Positions 23,068 to 38,000 of a stretch of DNA of 64,000 nucleotides are shown piece by piece. The stretch is taken from assembly GCA_003342815.1 (NCBI GenBank), contig PTEX01000003.1, positions 1,138,435 to 1,202,434 on the forward strand. Reading direction: 5' to 3'. A program made the position numbers and the translations under genes. Position 1 is the first letter of the stretch, and the number at the start of each line of letters is the position of its first letter. The DNA is from Eudromia elegans (Eukaryota > Chordata > Aves > Tinamiformes > Tinamidae). The notes beneath the pieces were generated by a model, which saw nothing but the letters and a program-made list of their open reading frames with translations, was not told the origin of the DNA and made no database searches.

Positions 23068-26000
23068 GTAGGTGCCCGCGCCGCCGCCGGCGGAGGAGGG
23101 GGAACAAAGCGGCCTCTCTGCGCCCGGCGCCGGCCGCGCCGCCTCCCCCCGCGCCGCCCCGGGCTCCCCTCGCGCTTCCCCTTCCCCCCCTCTCCCCGCA
23201 GGCCGCCCCCGCTTGCCCCGCGTCTCTCTCCTTTCTTTTATTTTCTCTTTTTTGTTTTCTCTCTCTCCTTCAGTTCTCCCCTCCACCCGGGCAGATCTCG
23301 GAGGGGGTGGGAATCTCCTCCGGGAAGTCCCTGGAGCTGCGGCTGGGATCTGGCCCAGCCGCGCTGGCCTTTGGCCTCCGCAGACGCCTGTGGCGGGGAG
23401 CCGGAGTTGGCGAGCGGAGCGCGGGCGCCTCCTGCGCCTCCCCCGCTGCCCCCCGGGATCCCTGTCCCCGCAGCGGCCGCTCCGGGCGAGGGAAGCGCTC
23501 CGGGATGCTCCGTGTCCGGACACGGGCCTTGCCGGGGCGCGGGGGACGCTCGAGTGTGAAGTGGTTACTGGGTGACACATCAGCACAGGCCGCGGAGCAG
23601 TCCCGGAGCCTCCGCTTTGTGCAGGCTCTTAGTTCTGTTCTTTTCTCCGCCTCAGTTGAAACTACATTGGGGTTTCCTTCAAACCACAATGTTTTGTTCT
23701 TTAAACAAAACTCGTAATGCAAAATATATAGGTGTTTTAGTGCGTTTACTTAGGCCGGTTCTTACTGCATATAAATAGCTAAATCCCAGATAGTTTAGGG
23801 CGAAAATTTCCTCACGTTTTCTTCAGGAGTTGTGTCTGCTTCCCCAGCTCAAGTCTAGGTCCTGTCCCCAGGGTGCCTGAAGTGCCCCCCGGCACCTTGC
23901 TGTGGGGAAGCTGTGCGCAGCAGCCCCGCGTTAGCAGCTTCGGAAGCGGATGCCTCCGCTGTAAACACGGGAGTGAGCACAGGGAATTGGAATCTGTTTA
24001 GTAAAACAAGCCTGAGGCGTGAGCTTCAAGGTATGCAGGGTTTCTTTGCTGTGCCAGTGGCTTTGTGGGCTGCATACCTGTGATGTCAGAGTGAATTTGG
24101 AGGTGAACCACATAAACTTGTAGGAATACTTCCCATTTTATTGATAAAGTATTTTTACACTTTATTAGTTAGTTATTTTTAGTAGTTAGGTAGGGTTCTT
24201 CTAATAGAACTACAACCAATAATTATGCTGGCATTAAAAAAAGCAGCTGTGCTAAGTATTGACCACTCTTGTAAACACTTTTTGAAAAAGAAACAAAGTT
24301 TTTAAAAGTGTATAGTTTGTTTTAAAAATATGTCAAAAGCTGCAGTGAAATCTCAACTGGAGAGGAGTTGGTTTGTGGTAGAGCAGGAAGTAATAGGAAA
24401 ATTTTGGTCCTATGCATGTTGAGCCAGCCTTACATTTGCATGCTTAAAGTACGCGAGAAATTGGATTTTTTTTTTTTTTTTTATTTCTGCATATTCGTTT
24501 CTAATACTCTGACACCACAGAATTCAAGTAAATACCAAACAATAATGTCTGTGATGTGCCTCCTTCAGCCTATCTGTGGTAGATAACTTGAGATAGTGTT
24601 ACTGTAACCTGCGCACTGTTGACAGTGTTTCCACTATAAAATATTAAGCAACAAGCAGAGTCTTTAGTTGGAGGTTGTCTGTAGTTTAAAAAAGAAGTCC
24701 TTGCTGAAAGACATTTTGCATAGGCCTTCAATTGATGCTTCTCACTTTATATGCGGGAATAAGGTCTCCATAACTTTCTTCTGCAATTATTTTTCTGGGA
24801 AACATATCACCATCCATCGCCTCTATTGCCAGGAAGGGGAAATCCGCTTCAGATTTCTATCAATGTGCTGTCTCCTCATTTATGAGGGATTAGTTATCCC
24901 CAACAGTTTTAGGTTATAAACGTCTGCAGTTCTGTCCAGTGTCACTGCTTGAAAGAAAGGCACTTTTTTTCTCTCCTGTCAAGAGCACCAGCAAGGAAAG
25001 CAAGTTTTCGCTGTATAAATATAGCCTTATCTATAGCTGATATTCTTGTTTCTCTTACTAATCTATTTTGGGAGAGGGAACTGGGATTGGGAAGGATTGC
25101 CCATTAAAGAATATTTCTTTCCTTTACAAGTGCCTTTAGCTCTTCCAAAGTAAAGTAATTTAATAACATGAATTTCATCAGGACACCACTGGCACTGGTG
25201 CTTTCAACTGTGATGTCAATCCTGAGCAGAAGCTTTTAGATCTTATAGTGTTACAACGTTTTAAGGCTTTAAATACAGTAGTTGGTACTCCAGGTAAACA
25301 CACTTTGGAAAAGCAGCAGTGTGTTTCATTGATAGGCTTCCATTACAGAGTTGCACAGCTGTCATATCTAGAGTTTTCCACTAATTAAAATACCAAATTT
25401 GCCAAGATTGGTGTGTGGGCCTTGTGCCTTCTGCAGAGAACGTGTTTCTCTGTTTTCCTGTAGTTAATAAATTTTTCAAACCTTCCTTCTGATAACTGTA
25501 ATCATAAAAGTTTGAGAAGGAGGAATATTGATGGATGCAATGCTGGAATAACATAGACTGACAAGAATTTTAGCTTTGTAGAGTACTGGACAGTCATACT
25601 TGTTCTTGATATGTCTGACCTCTATGTTGAACGTAGAATTTAAATTGGAGGAATATGTGATTGTGCATATATAATTCTGGGATGAATATGAAGGCATTTT
25701 TGTTTATCTCACAGGCCACAATGAGTTGTCTGTGTACAAAACTGTGTGGCATGAAGAGAGTTTTCTTTTAGGGGAAAAATCTCATTTGGGAAATTGATCT
25801 CATTCCTGAGGGCAGAGTTTTTCAAAGCAAAATCTGATGAATGATCAACTGGAAATCAGATTTTTTTTTTTTCTTGTTAAAACACCAGTTTAGATTTTTA
25901 AGCCAAATTTCTGATGTCATTGTGTTGTTTTGCTTTTGTTTAACCCTTGGCAGGATGGTAATTTGTATCCTACTGGTGCTGTAATGCAGCATTTTCAGAA

Positions 26001-29000
26001 CTAGTTAGGGAGACATTAGCGTTTCAGAATTGAGATTAAATTAGGCAAAATGTCTTTGAAGAGGCATAGTGGAAAAGATCGGACATAGTTAATTTGGGAT
26101 GTAATCTGAAAGTGAAGCTACTCAGCTTCCTGTCTTTTCTGGAGAATTTTTGTTACCCTACCTATATTTGCCACCCCACTGTGTTAATTTGAATTTATAT
26201 TCCACTGCACAGAATGTTATAGCAAACTTTTATAGTGTTCCCTACAGTTGGTAATAACCAGTGCCCTGTACAGCACTTGTATTTATGTGATGCTTCTAGT
26301 ATCACCAGGTGTAATGAGTATAAAAAATACAGAAGATTAGAAACGAAAAGTCAAATGATGATTATTCTCTGGTATTGAAATTAAAACAATGTTGTGTGTT
26401 ACCACTGAGACTGCAACTCCTTTGACATTATTCAGGCCATTAGAGAAAGACATATTACTCTTACAAGCTTTATAACATTTAGTTCTGAAGTGACACCATT
26501 TTGGGGTTTCTGTGGTACAGTTGTTACAAGACGTTACATGTGTAAGTGATAATTTAGTTTTAATTTTAGGCATATAAAATTGTTGTAAAGGTTCATTTTT
26601 CTGGATACAGTTTTTATTTCATGTCAGTTTGGTAAGGATGAAGGAAGGTATGAGGAAGAATGATGGCTTGTTCACTCTGTTTGAAATAATAGCTTGAACA
26701 TGTAAGCAAATAAAGCCTGCCAGCCAGTTTGTTTAATTCTCTAAAGAAGTTGTGCTGTAAAGCCAGAACAGACTGTACTGGAGGAGTGGTTTGGCGTTGT
26801 AGAGTATTGTACCTTAAATTCCTGAATGTCACTTTTTATCACTTTTATGATATACCGGACAAATGCGTTTTGCTAAGCCATAAATCATGCCACTGGCAAA
26901 ACTGCTGCATTTAGTATATTAGAATGGTTTTGCAGTCTTGAAGGGAAAACATCCTAATTGTAATGACATATCAATTTATATTATCTAAAAGGTTCATCAT
27001 CTGTCTGCTGTTCATTCCAATATATATTCAGCTGGCCTGTTCAGAGCCACGGCTAGGCCTAGTCAAAGGATCTGCCATGTCACTTGGAGAATATTTGAGG
27101 GGAAAAGAAAAATACCCAGGATTTGGACAGCCTTATAGCAAAAGGGAGTTTGAAAATTTAATGCCGCTGATGTGATTATAGGTACGCCCTGAAGGAGAAC
27201 ACCTTCAGCTAAAAGAAGAGCAGAGAGGTACTTGTAATTGTCATCAGGAGAAAAGCCACATGGCTCCTTTCCTGTCATCAGAACAAACACAATTAGCACA
27301 ACTTCCCCTGTCATTGCTAGGAAAGGAAGAGCTCTGCTAGTTTACTATTTGCAGGACCCTACATTTGGATTTCTTTACTTCGATAGTAAGAAAGAATCAA
27401 GTAATTAAACGTATCTGTATTGTTTTCAATTAATCCCCAAATATTTTATATTTGTGCTTGCTAGAAAACTTGGGATTATGATGAGTTTTGTGGTTCATTT
27501 ACGGATCTTGACTCTTAAGAATTCGATATTTTAGAGGCGTAGGTAGCTTTTCAGAGGTCACTTTTTATATCATGTGCCTCAGTTTCTCTAGCTGTGGAAA
27601 GAAATTGTTTTCATACTTATGAAGTATAATTCAGTAATGCCCTTATGAAATATTTTAAATTCTTGAGTACTCTGTACATTGTAAATAGCGTATTTTTTTC
27701 TTTTCTAGATTTCTATGCATTTTCTAATTTGTTGTTTATACTGTTCCAGATAGTTCATGATCGCGTTAAATGCCATCAGCTGAGATAGATATCTAGTTAG
27801 CCATTATTTGAAAGAATGTGATTTAATATACTTTAATATATATTAAACTTATGTCTCAGTTTACACAGATGTACTTTTATTAAATTTAGAATTGATAGCA
27901 TGGCTTTTTTACAGTACAGATAGATGTCAGTTATCTGAGATGTCAGTTGGTAGATATGATTCAGTCTACTTAGTTATTGTGACTGTAAGAACATAGAGTG
28001 CCCTTAAATATTATGGAAGTTGGTCATAGGTCTGGATTAAAAACTTTGAAGCATCCCTCTGTTGTTTCTTGGTAGAAACAAATATTTAAAGCTTTTGAAA
28101 GAGGAGGTTATATGATACACTGAAAAACTGTGTTGTTCTGGTTGCATTTTTTTGGTGTTTTCGCCACCTGTTTTTTTCAGCAGTTGTTACCTTACAAAAG
28201 CTTTATTTTACATGAAAGTTTACCTTTGTGTTGAAATACACTGTATTGATTCTTCTGAATATCTAAATTTTAACTACTAAAATCAACGTAATGACAGATC
28301 AATGCAAGTAGTTTGAAAAGCAGTTTGCTTCTGAATTTTCATTTTGGATTTGTTTCTCAGCGGGTGCTTAGAATTTGGATACATAACTTTTTAACTTTTG
28401 CTACGTTATTAGTTTAATTATAAACGTTTATAAAAGTAGAGTCGTCTTTAACAAGGCAAGTACATGTGGTAGCTCTTCACTAGCCTTTTTCCCCCGCTAT
28501 TGCACTTGACACTGTGGTTTCAGGCTGTGGGGCAATGCTGGGTAACTTCCTGTTTGGTTTCATGAGCAGCAACTTTCTGTAACTCGTCAGGAAAAGAAAT
28601 ATTTGTTACTGGATTAAAAATAAGCTAGTAACATAAATAGAGCATATTTTGAAGAAAAAATATCATAATAAAACATAGCTTAGTAGCTTGAGTTGAATGT
28701 CATAAGATCTTTCTCTTCTCTGAAGTGTATTGTGACTTGCCAGTGCTTTCTGAGCTGCTCTTAGTGGGTGGCTGCAAAGTGGAACATACTCACCGGTACA
28801 GGAAAATGTAAACTTTCATCCAAGCAGTGAAAATGAACCAAATATCTGGGATGTTACCATATGTGGTGAATGGTGGGCTATGTGTTAGGATGAGAATTGC
28901 CTGGTTTTCTGTTCGTAATTCCTGACTGACCTTCCCCGAACTTGGTTGTTTCCTGTACTGTGACTGAGAGGGTAACAGTCCAGAGCAGAATTTCAAGTCA

Positions 29001-32000
29001 GTTGCTGCTAGAAAACAGTAAAGTGATCATACAGAAAGCAGTGTGAAGGCACTTTGACAAGTGGTAGAAGACTATAATGAAGTTACTTTTGTTTAGAATA
29101 TAGGAAGCAATAACTCTGCCAAAGGGTCCTGTAGCTTTGGTTTATTATTCCATCTTTTAACCTAGTATAAGATATTGTAGGTCCCTCTGAGAGTTAACTG
29201 TGGGAATTGTTTTCCTAAGGAAAACAATTTAGGGAATTTGGTTTATTCTGTTAACATATACTGTCTTACTAGTAATAAGTTCTTTCTACTTAGTTGTATT
29301 TCTTAAAAAAAATGTTGTGACCTTATTTATTTGAAGAACCTATCCTGCAAGAAGAACTTTTTACTTACTAGAGGAAATTTATAAAAGAAAATATAACTAT
29401 TGTTGGTGCATGTAGAGGAAAAATATATTTTAATGTATTCCAGACTTTAAGTGTATATGAATTTCCATAAGACTTTTGGTCCATAAGACCATCCAAAGTC
29501 TTACTAGAATCCAGGAGTGAAGTAGTGCCCTTACAGGATGTTTCCCTTATATGAGATTATATTTTGAGCATCTCTAGTAAATTAAAATAAAAACTGACAT
29601 TTCCAAATTGTAGTAACTGGGACTGAGACGGATAATGAGTAGGTCACATGCAGTAAATAAATCCTTATACATAAGTATTGCTCTCAATGCAGAGTTTTAA
29701 ATGCAGGTTTTTACCACGTTTTCTTGTAAACACAGCTTAAAAAAATCCTCTTCAATGAGAATGATTCTTGAGCCCTAACAAACATGCTGTATTATTCATA
29801 ATATTCTTGTATTTACTCCAGTCTGCACTGCATGGTAGCAAGCAATTACATTTTTTTGCATGCTGTCTTCTAAAGAAATGCTCATAGACAGCACATGGGG
29901 ATTTAACTTGCAATGCTTGTCTAAACCATATGGAAATATTTCTAACTGGACTTGGAGATTACATATTTCATTTTTTCCCCAACTTGCACTTTCTTTAGAA
30001 GACTAGAAACAACATTTTTTCTCAATGTTGCGGACATTGGCTTAAATATTCCATAGAAGAGATTTCTCAGTGGATCAGGAAAATGAATGATAAAGCTATG
30101 ATTCATATGCATTTTGATCACAACAACATGCAGCTGGAAATAGTGTCTGGGATGGGTTTGAGTAGTTGTTTAATGAGTTTCTTTTAAAAAATAAAAGGAG
30201 TGTCCCTCATTAGACCCACTTTCAATTTTTCCTATATTTTGTTTCTAAAATACTGAAAAAACAACCAGTTCCATGACTCAGGGTCAGTTAATAGCAGTGA
30301 TAAGAGATGGTTAGGATAGGAAGGGCGAGGATGATTAGAAAGAGCCTTTGAGAAGGCAAATTCCTTGCTCCATAGCAGAATGGCAAAACCACATCTGTCT
30401 TGGGAACAGCTGCTTTTTGGGAGCCTGTGAGAATAGAAGGGAGCAAGGGAACCAGCTTTATTTTTGGAGGTGTCATAGTGACTGAGTGAGCATCTGATTG
30501 GTTTAAGATGTTACTCTTAGGTATAATCTGCAAGTGAGAGAAGCTTGAGCATAGCCTGAGGTCCAGCCTTCGGGCCTTCCAAGAACTGCCAGATGGGGAA
30601 GCGTCATGGAAATTTTTGCTTCTTGCCTCAGACCTACACTTTAGAAGATGAAGTGAAGGAGCTGACTGAGATCTTTGAGCATTTTAGTAACTCAGCATTT
30701 GGCTCTTATCAGCATTTTGAAACATCCATTTTGTACATTGTTGTGCACTCCTGTTTCTTGCGGGTACTGACATTTAGGAATCAGGCCTTTTCCAACTGCT
30801 TTAATGCTGAATGTATCCTGGATATGTTCCTAGAATCCAGGAATCGTAAAATTGTTATTTCTGATCTCCATGTTGCTACAGGTGCAGCTGAAACTGTTCT
30901 CAGTGACAGATGTTGGCTCCTACCTAAGTGTTGTCTTCCTTCCTATCTTCATTCCTGTCCTGAAGTCGCATATCTGAGTGCAGAAGCTGTAACAAGATTT
31001 CTGTGGGATCAGAATTCTAATGTAAATGCACCAAAGCCAAGGGATGGTGTCACTAGTGTCCCATTAAGCCCATAATATTGGCTTTCCCTCTTTCTTATTC
31101 CAGAGTGAAAACTGGGGCAGTCCTGCCTATTTGTCTGCTCACTGTAGGTAAACAAGTCTGGAAGAAGGAGCCTAGCCACATTCTTCCCCCTTAGAGAAGA
31201 GCCAGTTTGCTGCAGGATCAGTGGGATCAGTTAGTGCTAGTGTGTGGTGCATTTGGAGTCTGAGGAGTCATGCAGTAAGAGGAGATCCTTTATTCTAGGT
31301 TTACAGACTAGAAGGAGCAACAGGGCTGCAAACTTACCACATCTCCCAGGAATGAGTCCCTTTGGTGAAGTCAGATCTAACGAGCTTGAGGATAGTTGAG
31401 AACCCCTCAGCACTGCTGATGAACCAAAAATTCTGGTGGAACTTCATGCTGACTCTTTTAGGATTTGTGTTCTGAAAAGTTCACCTGTATGTCTGCCTTA
31501 AAATGCTAGTTAAAGGCATAGGGTCAAGAATATATACATGGGCTCCCACTGGCAAGGTTTGCTTTGCAACCTTTTCGCTGGCTTTCAGGAACTCTCCTGA
31601 GTTTGTGGCTGGACAGAGGGGATGGATCTAAACTCTCCATAGCCATTTAGAGCTTTAGACGTGAAAGATTCATACATAAATTACTTTTCAAAATAATTAA
31701 TAAAAAAGATGAATTTAACACTTTAAAGATGAATTAACTCCGGAATCCTTCTTGGGTGCCCATAGAAGATGCATGTACAGGAAAAAATGAAGAGCTTGAA
31801 GCTTCTAACTTTGAAATAAACATCCACATTTCTCAGGTACATGTGTGTTATTAAAGTAAATTGGCCACATCAAACAGTGCCCCCCCCACCTCTGAGGCAG
31901 ATAATTATGGGGAAGGTCTGACCCAGCTTTAAAGCTATAAGAGGTTGATCACAGTTTATAAATAATAGCTGAACAATATGCTTTATACAACAGCAGCTAC

Positions 32001-35000
32001 ATAGAAATTAGAACATCAAGGCCTTATGTCTGGAATTTATCTTGTGCTTGTTACCATGCTATGTCATATTTTATGCTAATTTAAAATTCAGTGTCGTTCT
32101 TTAAAAAGAGTGTAGGAGCAAGTGCTGATCTTTTGCTAACAAGTAGGCTTTTAATAGAATGGAATGTCTGTCTCTAAATGTAGGACTTTTTAATGTATTT
32201 TTACCCTTAATATTACAGCAAGAATTTGTGTGTTAAAGCCTAATTTACCCATTATTCCTTTTGTAGTTGGATTCCTTAGTAAGAAAATCCTATTTGAAAC
32301 ATTTTTATGTCCTCTTTAGATCCCTTTTCTAACAACACAGAATGAAACAGGCCTTTTCATGGCATAGACATCTATTTAAAAATACATATATATATATATT
32401 ATGAAATATTGTATTCCTTAGAAGTATCCCAAGATGATGGATTTATGTACGTGTGCAGAACAGGCAAAGAGATTCTGTTATTACACAACTTTGTTTTCTA
32501 AATCAATTTAATTTGCTGTGTGTTTAAGGTGGCAATGTTACTTTAACTGACCTTTGTAAGTCGTTCACTTCATCCATACATTCCTGTGCAATTGAAAGCT
32601 GTCAAGATCAAAATAAAACTTCATTTTTTCTGATATGCACAAGATTTTATGCAAATACAGATAGGTCCTGTGGTCAGTTTGCTTATTTAGTAGATTATGT
32701 GGCTTTCAGCCACATTTACCTGTGACTTTCCTGCACTTTATTGCGATCAATTTAAATTTTATTGCTGCTATCAGTAAGGTCAAATGAAAATGAGCTGCTT
32801 TAAAAAAAAAGTTGCCTGAAACTTCAGGATTATAAGTTATGAAATTTATTTTGACCCTATGAATCTTTCAGAGTATGATTTTACATTTGAAACTTTTACC
32901 AAAACTATAATGTTTTCATTTTGTATTTTGCAGAGTATTGGGGGCTATTGGAGGCCATCCGTCTCTGTTGTAGATGGTCCGTGCTAGAAAGTTATAGGAT
33001 TTGTTTTGCCTTGAGAGGAAAAAGGTCAAGAGAAATGAGATTTATACCATCGCTTTTAGTTGCCTAACGGCTACCCTCTGGGGACTGATCCGGGTGAAGT
33101 ATTTCACAGGTGGTTATATAGATCTTAAGAGAAATGAGATTGTCTTGGGACTCCCAAGAGTTAAAATAACTGAGTCCATATTAAAAAAAATCTTATAAGG
33201 GCAGTGTTGAGCCTCGAAGTATGTCTGTAGCTCTAGAAAGAAAAAATCAAGTAAATAATTGTCAAGTGGGTAGCAATCAGCGTTATTTGTGAAATATAAA
33301 CAGTGCAAGAATCTCCAATATTCTGTCTTTGTAGTCTGTACTTCATCACAAATAAATCTTGCTCTTCAGTTTTGCAATCTATATCAACTTGAAAGCACTT
33401 ACTAATTTTAGAAAGTAATATGTATATAGTGTCAATGCAAGATGAAGAATTTAATGGGAAACTAAGATAGCATGAAATATTCCAGACTTCCTTTGTACTT
33501 CTTTCTGAGAACTGTATTTCTTTTAGTGATATTCTTTTCCTTTTGTTGAATAGCAAATACAAAGTGAAACCAATGCCTTTAAACTATGGCTTATTATTAT
33601 TCATTAGACAGAGTTGTCAGTGAGGAATTGTAAGGGTTGTGATCTGCTTTCATCAATGCACAAATATAACAAAGTTTTTTATGCAAATTGAAAACAAGCT
33701 ACAGCCAAAAGAATACAACTGCCTATCAAATTCAGTAAATGACATTAACATAAAATACTAGTATCTCTTCATAGCTATTTTCCAAAGTATTCTTCTGTTC
33801 TTCAAAAATCACTTTATTTCATTCATACAGTGGCTGGGTTTGAGTGTTGCAACAAATAGCTGCTGTTTGAGTTTCTTTGCCTAGTGGGCTGTTACTTCAT
33901 ATGTGCCATCTCTTTGTAAAAGGGCTCTTGTGTATGAAGCAGTGATGCACAGTGCTGGTACTGAGCTTCCTGCTCAAAATCAGCCTTATCCTGAAAGGAG
34001 GCTATCAACTTAATTTACATCTAAATTTACTGTGTCTTACTGATAGGACACACTTGGAAACAAACCTTGCAGGAGTATTTTTTTTAAAAAATAACTTGTC
34101 TGAGAGCTCTTTATTGTCTGAGGTTTAAATATTAAGATAGATTAATAACCCTGCACACAGATAGCATTCCTATAAAGTATTCATGTTTACAGGGTAGAAG
34201 CTGAAGCACAGAAAATAAATAGCAGTTTTGCAGATGCACATGAGTGTAGAGTCTGCTGCTGATTTTGTATTCAAGTATGAAGTGAGTGTTGGTGTGGCTT
34301 AATTTACAGCAGAATCAATAGGGAAGGGAAGGATTATTTAGCGTTTGACAGGATTCATGTCTGACTTACTCATTTGAATTGCTTTTCAAAGCAGTCTCCT
34401 TCCCTCCGCTCTCTCAATGTAAGCAGGCAAGTCCGTTTACCTGAATGCCCCAAATCCCCCAACGTTGGTGTCCCACCGTGTGCCACGCTCGCGAGTCCTG
34501 CGGACTGGCAGTGCACCTGCCCTGCTTGAGGAGGGAGGTGAAGGATGAGGGGCCCCTAGAGTGTTGCAATGCTGCTGGCACCCTTTGGAAAGGGTGGAGG
34601 TTTCTTTGCATAGCAGAAAAAAAAACTACCCTGAGAGTTGTGCCTGTTCCTCTAGTTACAGTGTTTAAAACTCCAACTCTTATCCCTTCCTGTTTTCACA
34701 AGTGGAACTATCAACTGATTTCCATTGTCACCAAAGTGCCACTATTTCTCTGCTTGTAAGAATCAGCCCTGTGAATAGTTTAGCCTTTGTTTATTAAGTG
34801 AACACTTTGAGACTGTTTCAGATTGTCCAGTGCTGTCATTTAAAGAGCTTTTCAGAGCAGTTTTCTCCTACTGGAAGCAGAAAAGCAACATTTTTTTCCA
34901 AGATTCGTATATCCTCTCTTGGATTTTCTTACATTTAATAAAAAGTAATTTTACAGTGAAGCTGCCTTCTTGGAACACGAGTATAAATGTATTAATTTTA

Positions 35001-38000
35001 ATGAAATTCTTATTAACTTGATTTTTGGAACTGTTATATTTCTGTTAAAGGTCACAGAAATAGTTTGAAGTATTCAGAAGCTGTAGGGAATGTGCAGATG
35101 TGTAAACTTTTTATGCTCTGTGATCCACAGGAGGCCTGAAGTTGATATTCAGATTGCAAAACAGCAAAGAGATGCAACTGAATAACTGAAATGGCTTTTG
35201 AAGTATCAGGTTGTGAACTGGATGGACTGAGGTGGACAGTAATCCTGAGCACTGTATGATCAAAGGGCAGGTTACATCTGAATGATTTTTGGCAGCAATC
35301 TCAGAGAAAGAGTGGAAAGACTCTTGTTATATAGTATCCCATGTCTTCTATAAGACTTTTTTTTAACAAACTATTTGCAGTATAGCAAAAAATTCTTAGG
35401 TTCTTAAAACTTAGTAGACAGGAAGTTAATGACTCATGTAAATGTGTTTTTGATCAAGGGATAAATGAGAAGAGCTAGAAGAACTTTGGTTGAGGCAAAG
35501 AGAGAGGTAATGTGTACTGGGTGCAGGGCTAGCATAATGTGAGAGTTTTAAATAAGGATGTCAAGGTAAATGGTGATAAGTATTTTGTGTGAACTTGTTA
35601 GATCACATTCTTTTGGAGGCATTTGTTGCCCTCATTACGTGCAAGCCTTTCTTCCTGTAGGTGCTCCTGTCCTAGGAGCTGTATCCTAGAGCACGATTGT
35701 ATGTGTTACATGTGTGCCTCTATGCCTGCCTCCTGCCTTTCCCCTCACTGCAGGAGCTGCTGGTTTGCTAACATCTCTCACTGTGCTGCAGTGTGAAACC
35801 TTCTGTGTTTCCTGTTCCAAGTTCCCAGGACCCAGAGGGCCTGGCTTGGGGAGCCCCGTGTACATGTGAGCCCCTTCTCCCAGGCCTGCCAGTGGAACTG
35901 GCATGTCAGTAAGCCATGGTTCCCTGGGTCATTAGCAGAGAACAGCGATACTGGAGTGAGCAGCATCACTCACGCAATGATCGTTCCCAGCCGCTTTCAT
36001 CAGATCCACTTGAGGTGAGGAGCAGCTGACATCTTTGTCGATCATGTCTGTGGTTCTTTTCACTAGGATCGTAACATTGTGTACAAGTGAATGGACCAAT
36101 CCACACCTCTTTAAACGGGCCTTTCTGCTTCAAGGTCAGCTCTGACTTTTTTGATATCCATTTGCTATTTTGCATTACTATGAATTTTCAAAACATGCAA
36201 GTTTAGAGTGCAGTCTGGCACCAGATTTTGATTTATCTGACACCAAGAAGAACAAATAAAGCCTGTCTGCTAAATTTGATAGATATTATCAACTTCCTGT
36301 AAAGTGCTCAGAATTCAAATCAGTTCTGCTGCCCTGAGCAGATGAATGTGGTTGACAGAGGCTGCAAACAGCCGGGAGCAGCTGTGTGTGTGTGAATGAC
36401 GAGGAGGGAAAGCAGGATGTAGTTCATATTCTGCACTGTGAAAAATAGTGACAGAAAGATGGAGAAAAAGGGCTCTTCCTGCATTTTACAGTTACTGTAA
36501 CATAACAAAACTCTCGGGATTTTGTGATAAAGATTGTGAGGCTTTTCCTGATGGGCTCTATTGCAAGTAAGCGCAGGAGGCTGGTTTAGTTTAGGGACAT
36601 ACAAACAACCTTTCCTGTATCCAAACCTTTACTTTATGTAAGAAACCATTGCCTTTCCTTTTTTTTTTAAGATTCGTATATATCTAAAGCCTCCTACTGA
36701 TGACTTGCCTCTCTGAGGGATATAGTTTGACCACAGAAAGCTGAAATACCAAAGTGTTTAGAAACAAACTTTGTTCTGACCGCTTTGACTAATGTTACAG
36801 GTGGAGTGGCTGTCTTGAAAGTTTGCAGGACCCTACTGAATTGCAGCTACCTATGCTGGCTGTCAAGTCAAATGCTTAGTCAGCTCCGCAGAATGAGTTT
36901 TTTTGCTTCGTTTTACAACTGTAGGGATCCAACACTCCCTATTTACCATCCAACACTCGTTTGTCTCCTGAAAGTGGAAGATCACATGGTAATCCCTGTG
37001 GCGTGAAGGCTCCAGTATCTTGCAGTGCTGTGCCTTGTGAAAAGAAGTGTCCCAGCCCCAAGACGTGCACCATTTTTCATTTCATGTACAGGCTGTGTTA
37101 CAATTATTATTTTAAAGCTGTTTTCAAATAATCTTTCCTGCTGTCTCTATAGTTACCTCTAGCACAATTTGTAGAATACAGACACTCACAAATGCTTTCC
37201 AGAGTTCCCACATATTGCCATAGTTCAGGTTTATCTGTTCTTTCTTCCATGCTTCCTGCTCCTGGGTAGATGCTTTCCATTGGATCCATAAAGCCATCCC
37301 ACTTATTTTCTTCCAACCTTCTTGCTATGGTTCCCTTAAAACACCTTGTAGGTTGAGATTTCTTGCCAAATTTGCGTCTTTACGTTTCATGGTTTTGCAT
37401 TGTCTCCTCCTTTACCTTGTGCAATATAACATGTACAGCTCTCACAAAACTGTGAGCTCTGTGGAGTAAGAGTTGTTTTTCTTGTTTGTACACTTCCTGA
37501 CCTAATAGAGCTAAACTTGTGAGGAATATTTACTTGTATTATGAAACACAGTAGCAAGTTACTATGTTTCATAAATCTCCTAAGCCAAGTGAAAGACAGT
37601 CCAAACTAACTTTTCACAGACTTATTTTTAAGATACTTCTTAGTGCCTGACATGAAACTGGTTAAACGTTTATTCTTGCAAGTATACATGTGCTAATGCG
37701 TGAGTTGCGGCACCAGCATCGTTCTTTCAGGGCAGGAATCACAGGACCAACAGAGGATAACCTCAAAGGAGGGCGGGGGAAAAAAAAAAATTGCTTTCCA
37801 AAGAGAGAAAGAAATATTATTTTGGCTCTTAGGACTTTATAGCTTTTTTTTCTCCTTAATTGTTGACATAGGCTTCTAAACTTTGTTAAAATGCTTGTGG
37901 TGCTTCCTGAAGTTCCTCAGGTTAGAATCAGTGACCTGTGCGCTAGCTGTAACTGGGTTCTGCAGAAGTGTACACAGATCTGTACATAGGACAGAGAATA

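Larger units (their letters stand above)
22200..23560 (+). promoter_or_regulatory. LRP12: CpG-island promoter and 5' untranslated region of LRP12
   Basis: Base composition jumps from AT-rich to very GC- and CpG-rich over this span, which surrounds the LRP12 start codon. The flanks of the assembly gap are almost pure G and C. An Sp1-type GC box, GGGGGCGG, lies at 22654-22661, and GC-box-like CCGCCC motifs occur nearby. I see no TATA box placed to serve the start codon, which fits a dispersed CpG-island promoter. The transcription start cannot be fixed because 170 bases are missing. The 3' half of the island reaches into exon 1 and the beginning of intron 1. Long open frames on both strands here are by-products of low stop-codon density in GC-rich DNA. 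Confidence 0.85.

Noticed and set aside
22987-23586. Long open frames on both strands across the LRP12 CpG island (about 190-240 codons)
   Set aside because: GC-rich DNA has few stop codons. The true exon 1 uses only 22989-23067 in one frame and ends at a good donor; the other frames show only low-complexity arginine/proline/alanine.
30593-31075. 160-codon ATG open frame in LRP12 intron 1
   Set aside because: No recognisable domain, no splice sites fitting LRP12 phase, no poly(A) or target duplication of a retrocopy. LRP12 exons 1 and 2 join perfectly without it. Chance is likely.
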